Shown here: positions 26,069 to 35,053 of the stretch, one piece after another | How the letters are laid out: the number at the start of each line of letters is the position of its first letter | How positions within the stretch are numbered: the first letter of the stretch is position 1 | DNA from: a virus | Direction: 5' to 3' (one strand) | Length of the DNA: 64,000 nt | Virus record (IMG/VR): IMGVR_UViG_3300032116_000165 | Location: 1-64,000 of that record | Notes under the pieces: generated by a model | Databases searched by the model: none | What the model saw: the letters and a program-made list of their open reading frames with translations, nothing else | What the model was told of the DNA's origin: nothing | Made by a program: the position numbers and the translations under genes

Positions 26069-27919
26069 ATGGCTGATTATCAACTTAGAGATTGTGCAAA
26101 TAATGATTATCTATTCATTTTAAGTGCATATACGTTAACCTCCCTATCAACAGGGTCAACATATTTTATTGAATATACCGGAAACACATCGAATGGAGCG
26201 CAACCATACTCTGGTTGTTCTACTGTCGTAAATTTTTCAGGCTCCGGATATACCTTTGAGGGTTCTTTTGTTACAGTAACAGCGACATATACTTCATGTG
26301 AAGAGTGTTTAAGTGCTAATACTCTTTGTGATATTGGAAAATATTGCTTAAATACAAATTTTGTAGATACAATAAGTTATGACGGTGATTATCAAGTGGT
26401 TGGTTCATATAATGGTAATTATTTTTATACTGCAACAACAAGTGGAGTAACCGCAGTTGTTTATTATGACGGTAATAAATGGTGTTTGTCTAGTTCATTG
26501 GGTGGTTCATGTATTTTATTTGGTGCTGAACCTTGTCAATCAATATGTCCAGATATATGTGATGATATATTTTTTACAGGTCAATGCCCAACGACAACCA
26601 CAACAACTACGTGTCTAATTAATTTTGATGCGATTTTTGATTGCACACCAACGCCAACACCTTGTCAAATATGTTGTATATGCTCACCATCTTCTTGTGA
26701 TTGGCAACCATATACTGGTACATCATGTGTTTGTATTCAGACAACGGCGGCAACAACACCAAATTCAGCAACCACTTACAGTGCAATTAGTCAAACTTAT
26801 TTTGAATATTCAGAATTTGGAACTTTTATTTATGATTCGGGTTATTCAATTGACGGTACTGGTACCACTGTTTCATATTTAACAGGAACAACAGTTTGGG
26901 AAAATACGGGAAATACTTCAGGAAATACTATAATAGATGGTCCATTAAATAGATCGGGTATTTGGACAACATTAACAGGTGGAACAGATTTACCAGAGGA
27001 TACTTGGATTGGTTATTCTTTCTGCATTGAATCAACATCGGCAAAAACTTATTATGTTGGTCTAGGTGCTGATAATAAGTTCTCATTTAGACTTAACGGG
27101 CAAACAGTTGTTCAATCTATTTGGAATGATACAACATCATTCAAATATTGGCATGTTTATCCTATTGATGTTCCTCAGGGAACAAACGTCATTGAATTAT
27201 TTGGTTTAAATACTAGTTCCGATGCGGCATTTGGTTGCGAAATTTATGATAATACATTATCTGAATTGACCGCAGCAACGGTTTATAGTGATTTAAATAT
27301 TATTTATACAACATCTTCACAAATTGGCGGTATTTTTGATTTGGTTGCTGATTCTGGGTTTACTTATTTAACTTCAGGCTACACATGTCCATCTGGTTAT
27401 GTCTATCAATCTTGTAGTGGTAATTGTTTATCATACACAATATGCGATAACGCCATTACACCCACACCAACACCGGTACCAACATCGACACCATTACCAA
27501 ATCCATGTTCAGCAACAAGTATTGATATAACAATTACAGCAATAACATCAATTACAACGACAACAACCACATCAACAACAACAGTACCAACAGTTGGACT
27601 TAGCGGTAGTAGTGTATTTGAATTAGTTAATACCGTATTTATTTGTCCTGATGTTGTTAAAAAATTACAAAGTTGTACAACAGGACAAATTTATTATACT
27701 GTTGATAATTTAGTTACCGGAACAACATACGTTCAGACTGGAGAAACGATTAATGCATTATTTAATGGTGAATATGATTGTGCAACTTATCTTGAGGATG
27801 TTATGAATATTTCACCAAATACTGTTGTGACTGAAATTAATGCGGTATTCTGCGATTGTAATAACTGCGTTCCGGCAACAACCACAACAACATCAACTAC
27901 AACAGATTGTTGTCCATAA
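26069..27919 (+). CDS. Cys- and Thr-rich tail fibre protein, 616 aa
   Basis: A modular surface protein. Residues 1-180 contain two Cys-paired beta units (CEECLSANTLCDIGKYC). A Thr run follows (CPTTTTTTTC, about 174-183), then a Pro/Thr Cys-rich linker (CTPTPTPCQICCIC). A beta-sandwich of about 250 residues (IWTTLTGGTDLPEDTWIGYS, FSFRLNGQTVVQS, WHVYPIDVPQGTNVIELFG) matches the corresponding part of the next protein and looks like a PA14- or carbohydrate-binding-type sandwich. Further PTPTPVPTSTP and ITTTTTTSTTT linkers and a C-terminal TTTTTTSTTTDCCP tail follow. The Thr tracts resemble mucin-type linkers that could carry O-glycans. It is preceded by a promoter-like motif. Confidence 0.7.
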   Translation: MADYQLRDCANNDYLFILSAYTLTSLSTGSTYFIEYTGNTSNGAQPYSGCSTVVNFSGSGYTFEGSFVTVTATYTSCEECLSANTLCDIGKYCLNTNFVDTISYDGDYQVVGSYNGNYFYTATTSGVTAVVYYDGNKWCLSSSLGGSCILFGAEPCQSICPDICDDIFFTGQCPTTTTTTTCLINFDAIFDCTPTPTPCQICCICSPSSCDWQPYTGTSCVCIQTTAATTPNSATTYSAISQTYFEYSEFGTFIYDSGYSIDGTGTTVSYLTGTTVWENTGNTSGNTIIDGPLNRSGIWTTLTGGTDLPEDTWIGYSFCIESTSAKTYYVGLGADNKFSFRLNGQTVVQSIWNDTTSFKYWHVYPIDVPQGTNVIELFGLNTSSDAAFGCEIYDNTLSELTAATVYSDLNIIYTTSSQIGGIFDLVADSGFTYLTSGYTCPSGYVYQSCSGNCLSYTICDNAITPTPTPVPTSTPLPNPCSATSIDITITAITSITTTTTTSTTTVPTVGLSGSSVFELVNTVFICPDVVKKLQSCTTGQIYYTVDNLVTGTTYVQTGETINALFNGEYDCATYLEDVMNISPNTVVTEINAVFCDCNNCVPATTTTTSTTTDCCP

Positions 27920-27942
27920 ATGGTTAAAAAAACTAAAATATA

Positions 27943-30579
27943 ATGTCTTATCAATATTGTAGTGGTGGTTCTTATTGCTTTTCTTCAAACACTACTAGTG
28001 TAACAGCAAGTACTATTGGTTGTTTATCTAAAGTAGATAATGTTCAATATAGTATTAATGGTACAAGAATCTATAATACAAATTTTACTAATGAATCGAT
28101 TTATGCTGAATTTCCATCTGACCCCGGATTTTTGGGTATTCAAGCGAATTTAACTTCACCAGCAACTCAGTGGGGATCAACAGGAAATTCAATTTTTGGT
28201 CCCATGAATAGACAAGCTGTTTGGTATGACGGAGATTGCAATGGGTCAACAGAAATAATTTCAGGTGAATTAACTCTTAGTTATTATTTTTATAATTCAG
28301 GAACAACAAATCAGTATTATCTAGGTTTTGGGGCTTGGATTTATCCAACAGGACAAATAAATTTAACAATAAATAATGATATTATTTTATCTGGTGATGC
28401 GTCTATAATTGGTTCAAATTCACAACTCTATCATAGATTTTGGCACATAATTCCAATTACTTTACTATCTTGTGATAATCATATTAATTTAACAATTACT
28501 TCGTCAGGTATTATTCAAAATGCGGTTGGTTTAGTAATATATGATAGCACATATTCTGAAATTATTAATGCGACTAATGATAATGATTTGGATATTATTT
28601 ATAGTACAAATTCTTTATTAACCACAGCAGGAAAAACTGGACCTTTTGTTAAGGCGGGATGTCCGTCAGGATACATGTTAAGCGCAAATACGCTTACTGC
28701 AACTTGTATAACAACAATTTATACTGGTTGTACCTGTAATTGTTGCGATAGATACCAAATTGGTAGAATATTTGGAAATGATAATTTTGTGTATAATGAT
28801 TGTAATAATCAACCAAAAATTATAACAAATTTAAATGCTGGTGAATCAATACAAATTTGTGCATGTTCTATAATAACTCCTAAAACACTATTGGGTAATA
28901 ATACTTGGAGTGCGGGTAATGGTCAATTTAGAATTGTTTTAATAACATCTTGTGATAGTAGTTGTATACCAATTCCCGATGGTCCTCCCCCAACACCAAC
29001 ACCAGAACCAACTTGTTCTGATTGTGGATTTACAATGATTTCAGTTGGTGATAGACATACGGTGGGTATTAGTGGTGATACATTATTTTCTTGGGGAAGC
29101 AATTCAGTTGGTCAATTAGGTTTAGGATATACTGGCGGTTCTTTCTATATACCACAACAAATGATAGACCCAACAAGTGGTGCATACCCTTGGGTTTATG
29201 TAGAAGCTGGTTTAGAATCAACATTTGCAATCAATTCAAATGGGGATTTATTTGTTTGCGGTAATTCTTCCTCAAATAATGGTGGAGATCAACTAGGATT
29301 AAACGATGGTATATCTAATATTGATACATTAACTCAAGTCACCTCACCAACCCCAAATGGGTGGTTAAAAATATGGTCAAAAAATACAGCAACAATTGCT
29401 CTTAGAAGTAATGGTACAATTTGGGGAACAGGTTTTAATGAAAAATATCAATTAGGTTTAGGTGATAATTTAGATAAAATGCAATTTACACAGATTGGTT
29501 CTGATACAGATTGGGAAGAAATTGCTAGAGGATTATTTCATACGCTTGGTTTGAAAAATAATGGAACTATTTATTCTTGGGGAACTAATTTAACAATTCC
29601 TCAGAGAAACCCATTAGGATTAGGTGCGGGACCAGCTAATCAAGAAGCTCAAATACCAACACAAATTACAATACCAACATACCCATTATATTCAAATAGT
29701 GTTGTGTTTAATCAAATATCCGCAGGAAATTATCATTCCGTTGCATTAGCTGATAACACATCAATATGGGGATGGGGACAAAATACCCAAGGTCAGTTAG
29801 ATTGCTTTAATTGTGGTTCGGTTGATAATTCAAGACCGTTTCCTATGGATGGTGGAATTTCTGTAAATCCACCAAGTTCTCAATCTGAAGGTGCTAATAC
29901 AAATTCAGGATATACATCAGTAATAGCTGTTGGTGATATGACATTAGCCATTACGTCTGGTATAACTTTAAATTTTGCACCATTTACTGCACCAAATGGT
30001 GTGAATTGGACACCGAATTTAAATGGTGACAGAATTTGGACTTGGGGTGAAGGATATGGATCAAATGTAAAAACACTTTTACAAGACAATATTGATAGAA
30101 TTAATTTAGAAACAAAAAATGATTGGTGTTATGTCTGGGCTGGTGGTCAAGCGGAACAAGGCGGCATTGGAACTCAAAACTTAGTTTTTTTCGCAAAAGA
30201 TATTAATGGTACAATATTTACATGGGGTACCAATTCATACGGTCAGTTAGGCGTTGGACAAAACCCAATTTGTCCTGTTTGTGATAATGACTATGTTAAT
30301 CCAATTGGGTTGTGTTTTAACTCAATAGATTCGGAATGTCCATGTCCTGATTGCGAATGTGTTACATATACTTTAAGCAATTATTCTACACTTGAAGTAC
30401 CGTTTACTTATATTGATTGTAATAACACATTAATAAATTCAATATTAGGTAGAGGTGGTCTTGGTCCATCGACAACAACTGTCACAATTTGTGCTTGTTT
30501 AAATACAATAGTTATTGATGAAAATATCAATCCTAATTTTGTTAATATAACAACAGATCAAACCCCTTGTGAATCATGA
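27943..30579 (+). CDS. Fibre protein with RCC1-like beta-propeller, 878 aa
   Basis: The N-terminal third (about 20-240) is paralogous to the beta-sandwich of the preceding protein (FWHIIPITLLSCDNHINLTI, SEIINATNDNDLDIIYSTNS). After a CCDRYQIGRIFG segment and a PPPTPTPEPTCSDC linker, residues about 363-775 contain RCC1 repeats: TLFSWGSNSVGQLGLG, DLFVCGNSSSNNGGDQLGLN, TIWGTGFNEKYQLGLG, SIWGWGQNTQGQL and TIFTWGTNSYGQLGVG. At least seven blades or partial blades can be read, enough for a seven-bladed propeller. Propellers at fibre tips usually bind ligands. The C-terminal 100 residues are a Cys-rich module like the one at about 265-320. The next gene overlaps by ATGA. Confidence 0.8.
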   Translation: MSYQYCSGGSYCFSSNTTSVTASTIGCLSKVDNVQYSINGTRIYNTNFTNESIYAEFPSDPGFLGIQANLTSPATQWGSTGNSIFGPMNRQAVWYDGDCNGSTEIISGELTLSYYFYNSGTTNQYYLGFGAWIYPTGQINLTINNDIILSGDASIIGSNSQLYHRFWHIIPITLLSCDNHINLTITSSGIIQNAVGLVIYDSTYSEIINATNDNDLDIIYSTNSLLTTAGKTGPFVKAGCPSGYMLSANTLTATCITTIYTGCTCNCCDRYQIGRIFGNDNFVYNDCNNQPKIITNLNAGESIQICACSIITPKTLLGNNTWSAGNGQFRIVLITSCDSSCIPIPDGPPPTPTPEPTCSDCGFTMISVGDRHTVGISGDTLFSWGSNSVGQLGLGYTGGSFYIPQQMIDPTSGAYPWVYVEAGLESTFAINSNGDLFVCGNSSSNNGGDQLGLNDGISNIDTLTQVTSPTPNGWLKIWSKNTATIALRSNGTIWGTGFNEKYQLGLGDNLDKMQFTQIGSDTDWEEIARGLFHTLGLKNNGTIYSWGTNLTIPQRNPLGLGAGPANQEAQIPTQITIPTYPLYSNSVVFNQISAGNYHSVALADNTSIWGWGQNTQGQLDCFNCGSVDNSRPFPMDGGISVNPPSSQSEGANTNSGYTSVIAVGDMTLAITSGITLNFAPFTAPNGVNWTPNLNGDRIWTWGEGYGSNVKTLLQDNIDRINLETKNDWCYVWAGGQAEQGGIGTQNLVFFAKDINGTIFTWGTNSYGQLGVGQNPICPVCDNDYVNPIGLCFNSIDSECPCPDCECVTYTLSNYSTLEVPFTYIDCNNTLINSILGRGGLGPSTTTVTICACLNTIVIDENINPNFVNITTDQTPCES

Positions 30580-30788
30580 TACAAGTAACAATAAATAATA
30601 TAACAGGTCAGACACCATATGATATTTATGTTTGTGATTCTGATGAAGATAACTGTTTTTGGATAGCAACAATTTCATCATTACCATATGATTTTATTAT
30701 ACCACCACCGTATGATATTATGGAAACTTTTTGTATTAAAGCGGTGGATGGTAATGGATGTGAAATAATAAATTGTCAAACACCATAA
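30576..30788 (+). CDS. Small single-domain fibre-associated protein, 70 aa
   Basis: This 70-residue product is a single copy of the domain that starts the 265-residue protein at 19270: ITGQTPYDIYVCDSDEDNC, then SLPYDFIIPPPYDIMETFCI, ending DGNGCEIINC. Its start overlaps the RCC1-type gene stop (ATGA) and its stop lies one base before the next ATG, so it is a deliberate part of the fibre operon rather than a remnant. It may cap or connect fibres. Six cysteines suggest it is stabilised outside the cell. Confidence 0.65.
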   Translation: MIQVTINNITGQTPYDIYVCDSDEDNCFWIATISSLPYDFIIPPPYDIMETFCIKAVDGNGCEIINCQTP

Positions 30789-30789
30789 A

Positions 30790-32691
30790 ATGGGATTAAT
30801 AGGTAGCGGAACAACTAATGAATGTAAAGTGGTAACAATTTTTCCACTGGGTGTTGAGTGTAATACAACAAATCCGTCAACATCACTTGCACTTGACGGT
30901 ATCGCGTCATTAATAATTACAGGGGGAACAGCACCATATAATATACAATGGAGTAATGGTGCAACAAGTCAAACTTTATATGGTCTTGGTGGTGGTGAAT
31001 ATACCGCAACCGTTACAGATTATTACGGTGATTTTACCTCAGTTACCACTTGTGTTTTAATACAACCAACAACAACCACAACAACATATACAACAACGAC
31101 AACAACAATACCTTATACCTCAGGTGTTACTTTTTGTTTAAGTAGATGTAAAACTAATATCTGTGATAATTTTACATTCCAAGCCGGAAATATTATAAAT
31201 GGATATAATTCTTGGACATCAAGCACATTAACAGTTTATTATGATATAATAACTAATAGATGGATTTTTGATGGTTATACCGCACCATTAGGCTACAATG
31301 CTGGTATTACATATGCAAATGACCCACCAACGGCTAATCCACCATTATCTTGGTTGGTTGAAGGTTCAAATTATAGACCTGAGGTTTATGCTGTGGTGGG
31401 AAATTGCGGTTCTCAGACAGCAACATTTTCTAGGTCGATAACAAATTCAGCTTGTCAATCTTCAAAAGACGGATCAATAATTGTAACCCCTAATGGTGGT
31501 TCCGGTTCTTATTTATTTTCAAAAAATGGTGGATTAACCTATCAATCATCTCCTGTTTTTAGTAATTTAGATTCTGGGTCATATACAATAGTAATTAAAG
31601 ATACTGTAACAAATTTAACAAAATCTGATGTTGTGGTTGTATCGAACACAACAAATACAAGAACTTTTAGTTTGAACTTCTCAACAACAAGTCCAACAAC
31701 AGTATATACACCACCAACTAATGTTTATGATATAATTCAGCAATTCTCACAAACGAAAGAAATTATACCATTTGTAATCACACCAAACCCAATATTACAA
31801 GTTGGTGAAACTTTAACTTTTGATTTTGACTTTAGAACTAATACTAGTTTTCAGTCTCCGGGTAATGCTGTATTTACAAATAACTTATTATTATATAAAA
31901 ACGGTAATTTATTAACAGGTTTAACGTCTACAATAACTAATACCACCGTTGGTTCCGGCGTTTGTTCAGCAAATACACTAACATCTGTAACGTCTATAAC
32001 ACAATATAATTCTGTTTCATTAACATATGGTGATACATTAAGTGGTAGTGTATATTCAAACACATCATTATCAGCAACATCGTCTGTATTAGGTTGTACA
32101 TCGTCAGCAAATAATCTTGTGTCATATGGAACTAAAAATTTAACAATCACACCACAAAAATGTCGCTCAATTAGTTCCGGATTGGTAAAAAATACACAAT
32201 TCACAAACAATTTAAATTATATTTTACCGCCATTAAATATATCATTTACAAACAAATGGTTAACAAATACCGAATCAGCACTTAGTGGATTTACATATGG
32301 CGGAAATGTAAATAACCCAACATCTCCGGGTACAACACCAAAAATATCATATAATTTTACAACAGGTTGTTTAATACAAAATACTAGTTGCTTCCCATTA
32401 GCAAATACTGTAAATGGTGGACCATTAACCGGAGTTACCACAAATCAATTAACGGTACAAGCTGGAACAAGAGGGGGTATTATAAATTTATGGTTACAAT
32501 TAGGTGGGCTTTTAAGTGGTGGTGCATGTGCAAAAATATTTGGAACATTAAAGGTTTCTATAAATTCTGGCGCATATACTACTTTAACGACATTAAATGG
32601 TGGTTTAGGTACATGCTCAACAACATATTCATATGTTATTCCATTAAATGCAAATTCTATTGAATTTTTATGGGAACAAACGAGAATCTAA
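30790..32691 (+). CDS. SprB-like repeat fibre protein, 633 aa
   Basis: Two SprB-type units are visible. One is near residues 15-80 (LIITGGTAPYNIQWSNGATS, LYGLGGGEYTATVTDYYGD). The other is near 213-280 (CQSSKDGSIIVTPNGGSGSY, FSNLDSGSYTIVIKD). A Thr-rich linker (QPTTTTTTYTTTTTTIPYTS, about 94-113) separates the first unit from a beta domain beginning FCLSRCKTNICDN. The C-terminal 330 residues are Thr/Ser/Asn-rich, beta-type and unassigned. It sits one base after the small domain gene. A host-binding fibre with flexible, potentially glycosylated linker is the best description. Confidence 0.7.
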   Translation: MGLIGSGTTNECKVVTIFPLGVECNTTNPSTSLALDGIASLIITGGTAPYNIQWSNGATSQTLYGLGGGEYTATVTDYYGDFTSVTTCVLIQPTTTTTTYTTTTTTIPYTSGVTFCLSRCKTNICDNFTFQAGNIINGYNSWTSSTLTVYYDIITNRWIFDGYTAPLGYNAGITYANDPPTANPPLSWLVEGSNYRPEVYAVVGNCGSQTATFSRSITNSACQSSKDGSIIVTPNGGSGSYLFSKNGGLTYQSSPVFSNLDSGSYTIVIKDTVTNLTKSDVVVVSNTTNTRTFSLNFSTTSPTTVYTPPTNVYDIIQQFSQTKEIIPFVITPNPILQVGETLTFDFDFRTNTSFQSPGNAVFTNNLLLYKNGNLLTGLTSTITNTTVGSGVCSANTLTSVTSITQYNSVSLTYGDTLSGSVYSNTSLSATSSVLGCTSSANNLVSYGTKNLTITPQKCRSISSGLVKNTQFTNNLNYILPPLNISFTNKWLTNTESALSGFTYGGNVNNPTSPGTTPKISYNFTTGCLIQNTSCFPLANTVNGGPLTGVTTNQLTVQAGTRGGIINLWLQLGGLLSGGACAKIFGTLKVSINSGAYTTLTTLNGGLGTCSTTYSYVIPLNANSIEFLWEQTRI

Positions 32692-32713
32692 ATAATTATA
32701 GTAAAGGATATTG

Positions 32714-35050
32714 ATGTCATATATTTTAAAAAATACAAATAAAATAGTAAATACCCAGATTACAGATGTGGGTAGAAGAAAACTATCACAAGGGAAATTT
32801 AAAATAAAATATTTCCAAGTCGGTGATAGCGAGATATTTTATAATGCCATTTCTGGATATAATCAAAGTGATAATTTTATTTTACAACCACAATTTAATT
32901 CACAAAATGACACAGGTATACCTGAAAGTAATAAAGCAAATATTAAATATCCGTTTTATTTAGATGAAAATCTAAATAATACTTATGGTTTACCTTATAT
33001 GAGTTCAGACTTTGATTCTGTATTTGAAAATGTCCCATCTAGAGGATTTTTTACTGGTTCTAGTGGGTCTTGGTCTGCAATAACTCAAGCGGGATATTTA
33101 GTAACATCAAATTATTATATTGATTTATCCTCAGTAACCGGAGGAACAAAAATAACAGTAATTAGTGGGTTTTGTAATACAACAACACCAATTGTCTTTA
33201 CCGGTTGTTGTGATCCAATAACATCAACAACCACAACGACAACAACGTCAACAACCACTCTTGGTCCTTGTGATTTAACCGGTACAACAGCAACAACTAC
33301 TTGTGTAATAAGTGGTAATACAAGAGAAGAGGGTGTACCCATCGTTGGTGATTTTGTAACGATTATTTTTGATTGTAACGCTGATTGTGGTGAACTTGGT
33401 AGTTATCCAATCTTAACATATAGAATATGTTGTATATTAAATGATGTTTTTGTATTGGATAGGGAAATACCTGACTTAGCATCATTAGGTTATACTGGAC
33501 AAGCACAATTATTAATTTATCCATCTGGGTTTACGGGATTTTATGATTACGAAACACCCGAACAATATTGGAATCCTGAAACTATAAATTTTGAAAGTAG
33601 TTGTGACATCTCTAATGATTATGTTAAGATTTGGAATATGGCAATTCCTTGGAGTGAATCGCCAGCAGGTATTTTTTCTTCAAAAACAAAAGATGTTAAT
33701 TATTTTGCTAGTAAAAATTATCTAGGTTCAAAAGAATATTTTGGATATCAAACAAACTCTGGTCAAAAATTTATTAATTCTTCTGGAATTACCACCACAA
33801 CGGATACTTTTTACTACAATTCTTTTGATGAACAAATTTATGTTGAACCAAAAGACCAGAAAGCAATTGCAATAATTCATTATACAAATCAAGGAATTGA
33901 TTTTGAATATGGTGAAAAATTTGCAACACAAGAACTTAATGCTGAAACATCTGGAACAACAGGATTAGCACAAAACTTTAAATTAGATATTCCTTGGTTA
34001 TTATGGCACAAAACAACAGGTAACACAATTGGTGAAACATTCTATATTGATCCTCCGGGTTATAGTGGATTAAATGTTTGTTATATGGTAACTGAAAGGT
34101 ATGATATGGTTTCTCAGGGTATGAGGTATTACCATCTTTGGGATTTAAATCCAGATTCGAATGGTAATTTGAATAGGGTTGGGAAGGTTTACCCGGATTC
34201 TAAAATGGTAATCATTGATGATGAAGAAATTATTGCTGCAATGTCTTATAAAGCAAACAGAAACTGGACATTACCAGCACCGAATATTAGTTTACTTTCA
34301 CCAAATTTATGTCAAAACTATTCATCAATTAATGAGGGGTTATTAACTAATAATCAGGAATATTTGTGGTTAACATATCGTTTTGATAATAGTACTTTTA
34401 CAAATTCATTGCATTGTAACTATTATAGTGTAATACAAGGACCAGACCAAGAATGTGACCCAACACAAAAAAATATTGTTGTTAGATTTGGTGACGAATT
34501 TCCATTCTTAAGAACTGGTACAACATGTAATACCGGATTTTATGCTGAAAAAATAATAATTTTAGCTCAAAAAGTTATTGGAAATCAGAGACCTTCCCCA
34601 ACTAACTGGAAAGAAATTGATGTTACTAATCAAGTTTCCGCTTCAACTTTATCATCTGGATATTTAACAGTTAATTCATTAACTACAACTTCATTTATAA
34701 TTGATAAGATGTTATATGATAATGGTGCAACATATAATTTAGATTCATACATTTCATTACCCGACCTTAATGAAACCAGTAATTGCTTAAATTTTGGTGA
34801 TGAATATTATTTCTATGGTAATATTGAAACAGATATACAATCAACCATTTATCAGATGAAATATGTTGTTAATTTAACAAATAATCAGTTTAAAATTAGT
34901 AGTAACCCAACATGGTCAGCAAATACTTCAACATATGTTACTGAAATTGGTTTATATGATGAGGATAAAGATTTAGTGGTTATTTCTAAATTACAGTCGC
35001 CACAAGTAAGAGAAGGCATACAACAATTCGCAGTTTCATATATATTTTAA
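32714..35050 (+). CDS. Tail structural protein, first of two tandem paralogues, 778 aa
   Basis: I chose the ATG at 32714 over the in-frame TTG three bases earlier, because the paralogue at 35054 starts at the equivalent codon (MAYIIKN) and AAAGGA lies just upstream. The N-terminal 45 residues (ITDVGRRKLSQGKFKIKYF, then VGDSEIFY) and a long C-terminal half (YHLWDLNPDSNGNLNRVGK, DDEEIIAAMSYKANRNWTLP) are shared with the paralogue. Between them lies a variable Cys/Thr-rich part (TTTTTTTSTTTLGPC). The family is unknown to me but is clearly a virion-type protein. The shared N-terminus probably docks to the tail, with the middle differing for binding. Confidence 0.7.
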   Translation: MSYILKNTNKIVNTQITDVGRRKLSQGKFKIKYFQVGDSEIFYNAISGYNQSDNFILQPQFNSQNDTGIPESNKANIKYPFYLDENLNNTYGLPYMSSDFDSVFENVPSRGFFTGSSGSWSAITQAGYLVTSNYYIDLSSVTGGTKITVISGFCNTTTPIVFTGCCDPITSTTTTTTTSTTTLGPCDLTGTTATTTCVISGNTREEGVPIVGDFVTIIFDCNADCGELGSYPILTYRICCILNDVFVLDREIPDLASLGYTGQAQLLIYPSGFTGFYDYETPEQYWNPETINFESSCDISNDYVKIWNMAIPWSESPAGIFSSKTKDVNYFASKNYLGSKEYFGYQTNSGQKFINSSGITTTTDTFYYNSFDEQIYVEPKDQKAIAIIHYTNQGIDFEYGEKFATQELNAETSGTTGLAQNFKLDIPWLLWHKTTGNTIGETFYIDPPGYSGLNVCYMVTERYDMVSQGMRYYHLWDLNPDSNGNLNRVGKVYPDSKMVIIDDEEIIAAMSYKANRNWTLPAPNISLLSPNLCQNYSSINEGLLTNNQEYLWLTYRFDNSTFTNSLHCNYYSVIQGPDQECDPTQKNIVVRFGDEFPFLRTGTTCNTGFYAEKIIILAQKVIGNQRPSPTNWKEIDVTNQVSASTLSSGYLTVNSLTTTSFIIDKMLYDNGATYNLDSYISLPDLNETSNCLNFGDEYYFYGNIETDIQSTIYQMKYVVNLTNNQFKISSNPTWSANTSTYVTEIGLYDEDKDLVVISKLQSPQVREGIQQFAVSYIF

Positions 35051-35053
35051 GAT

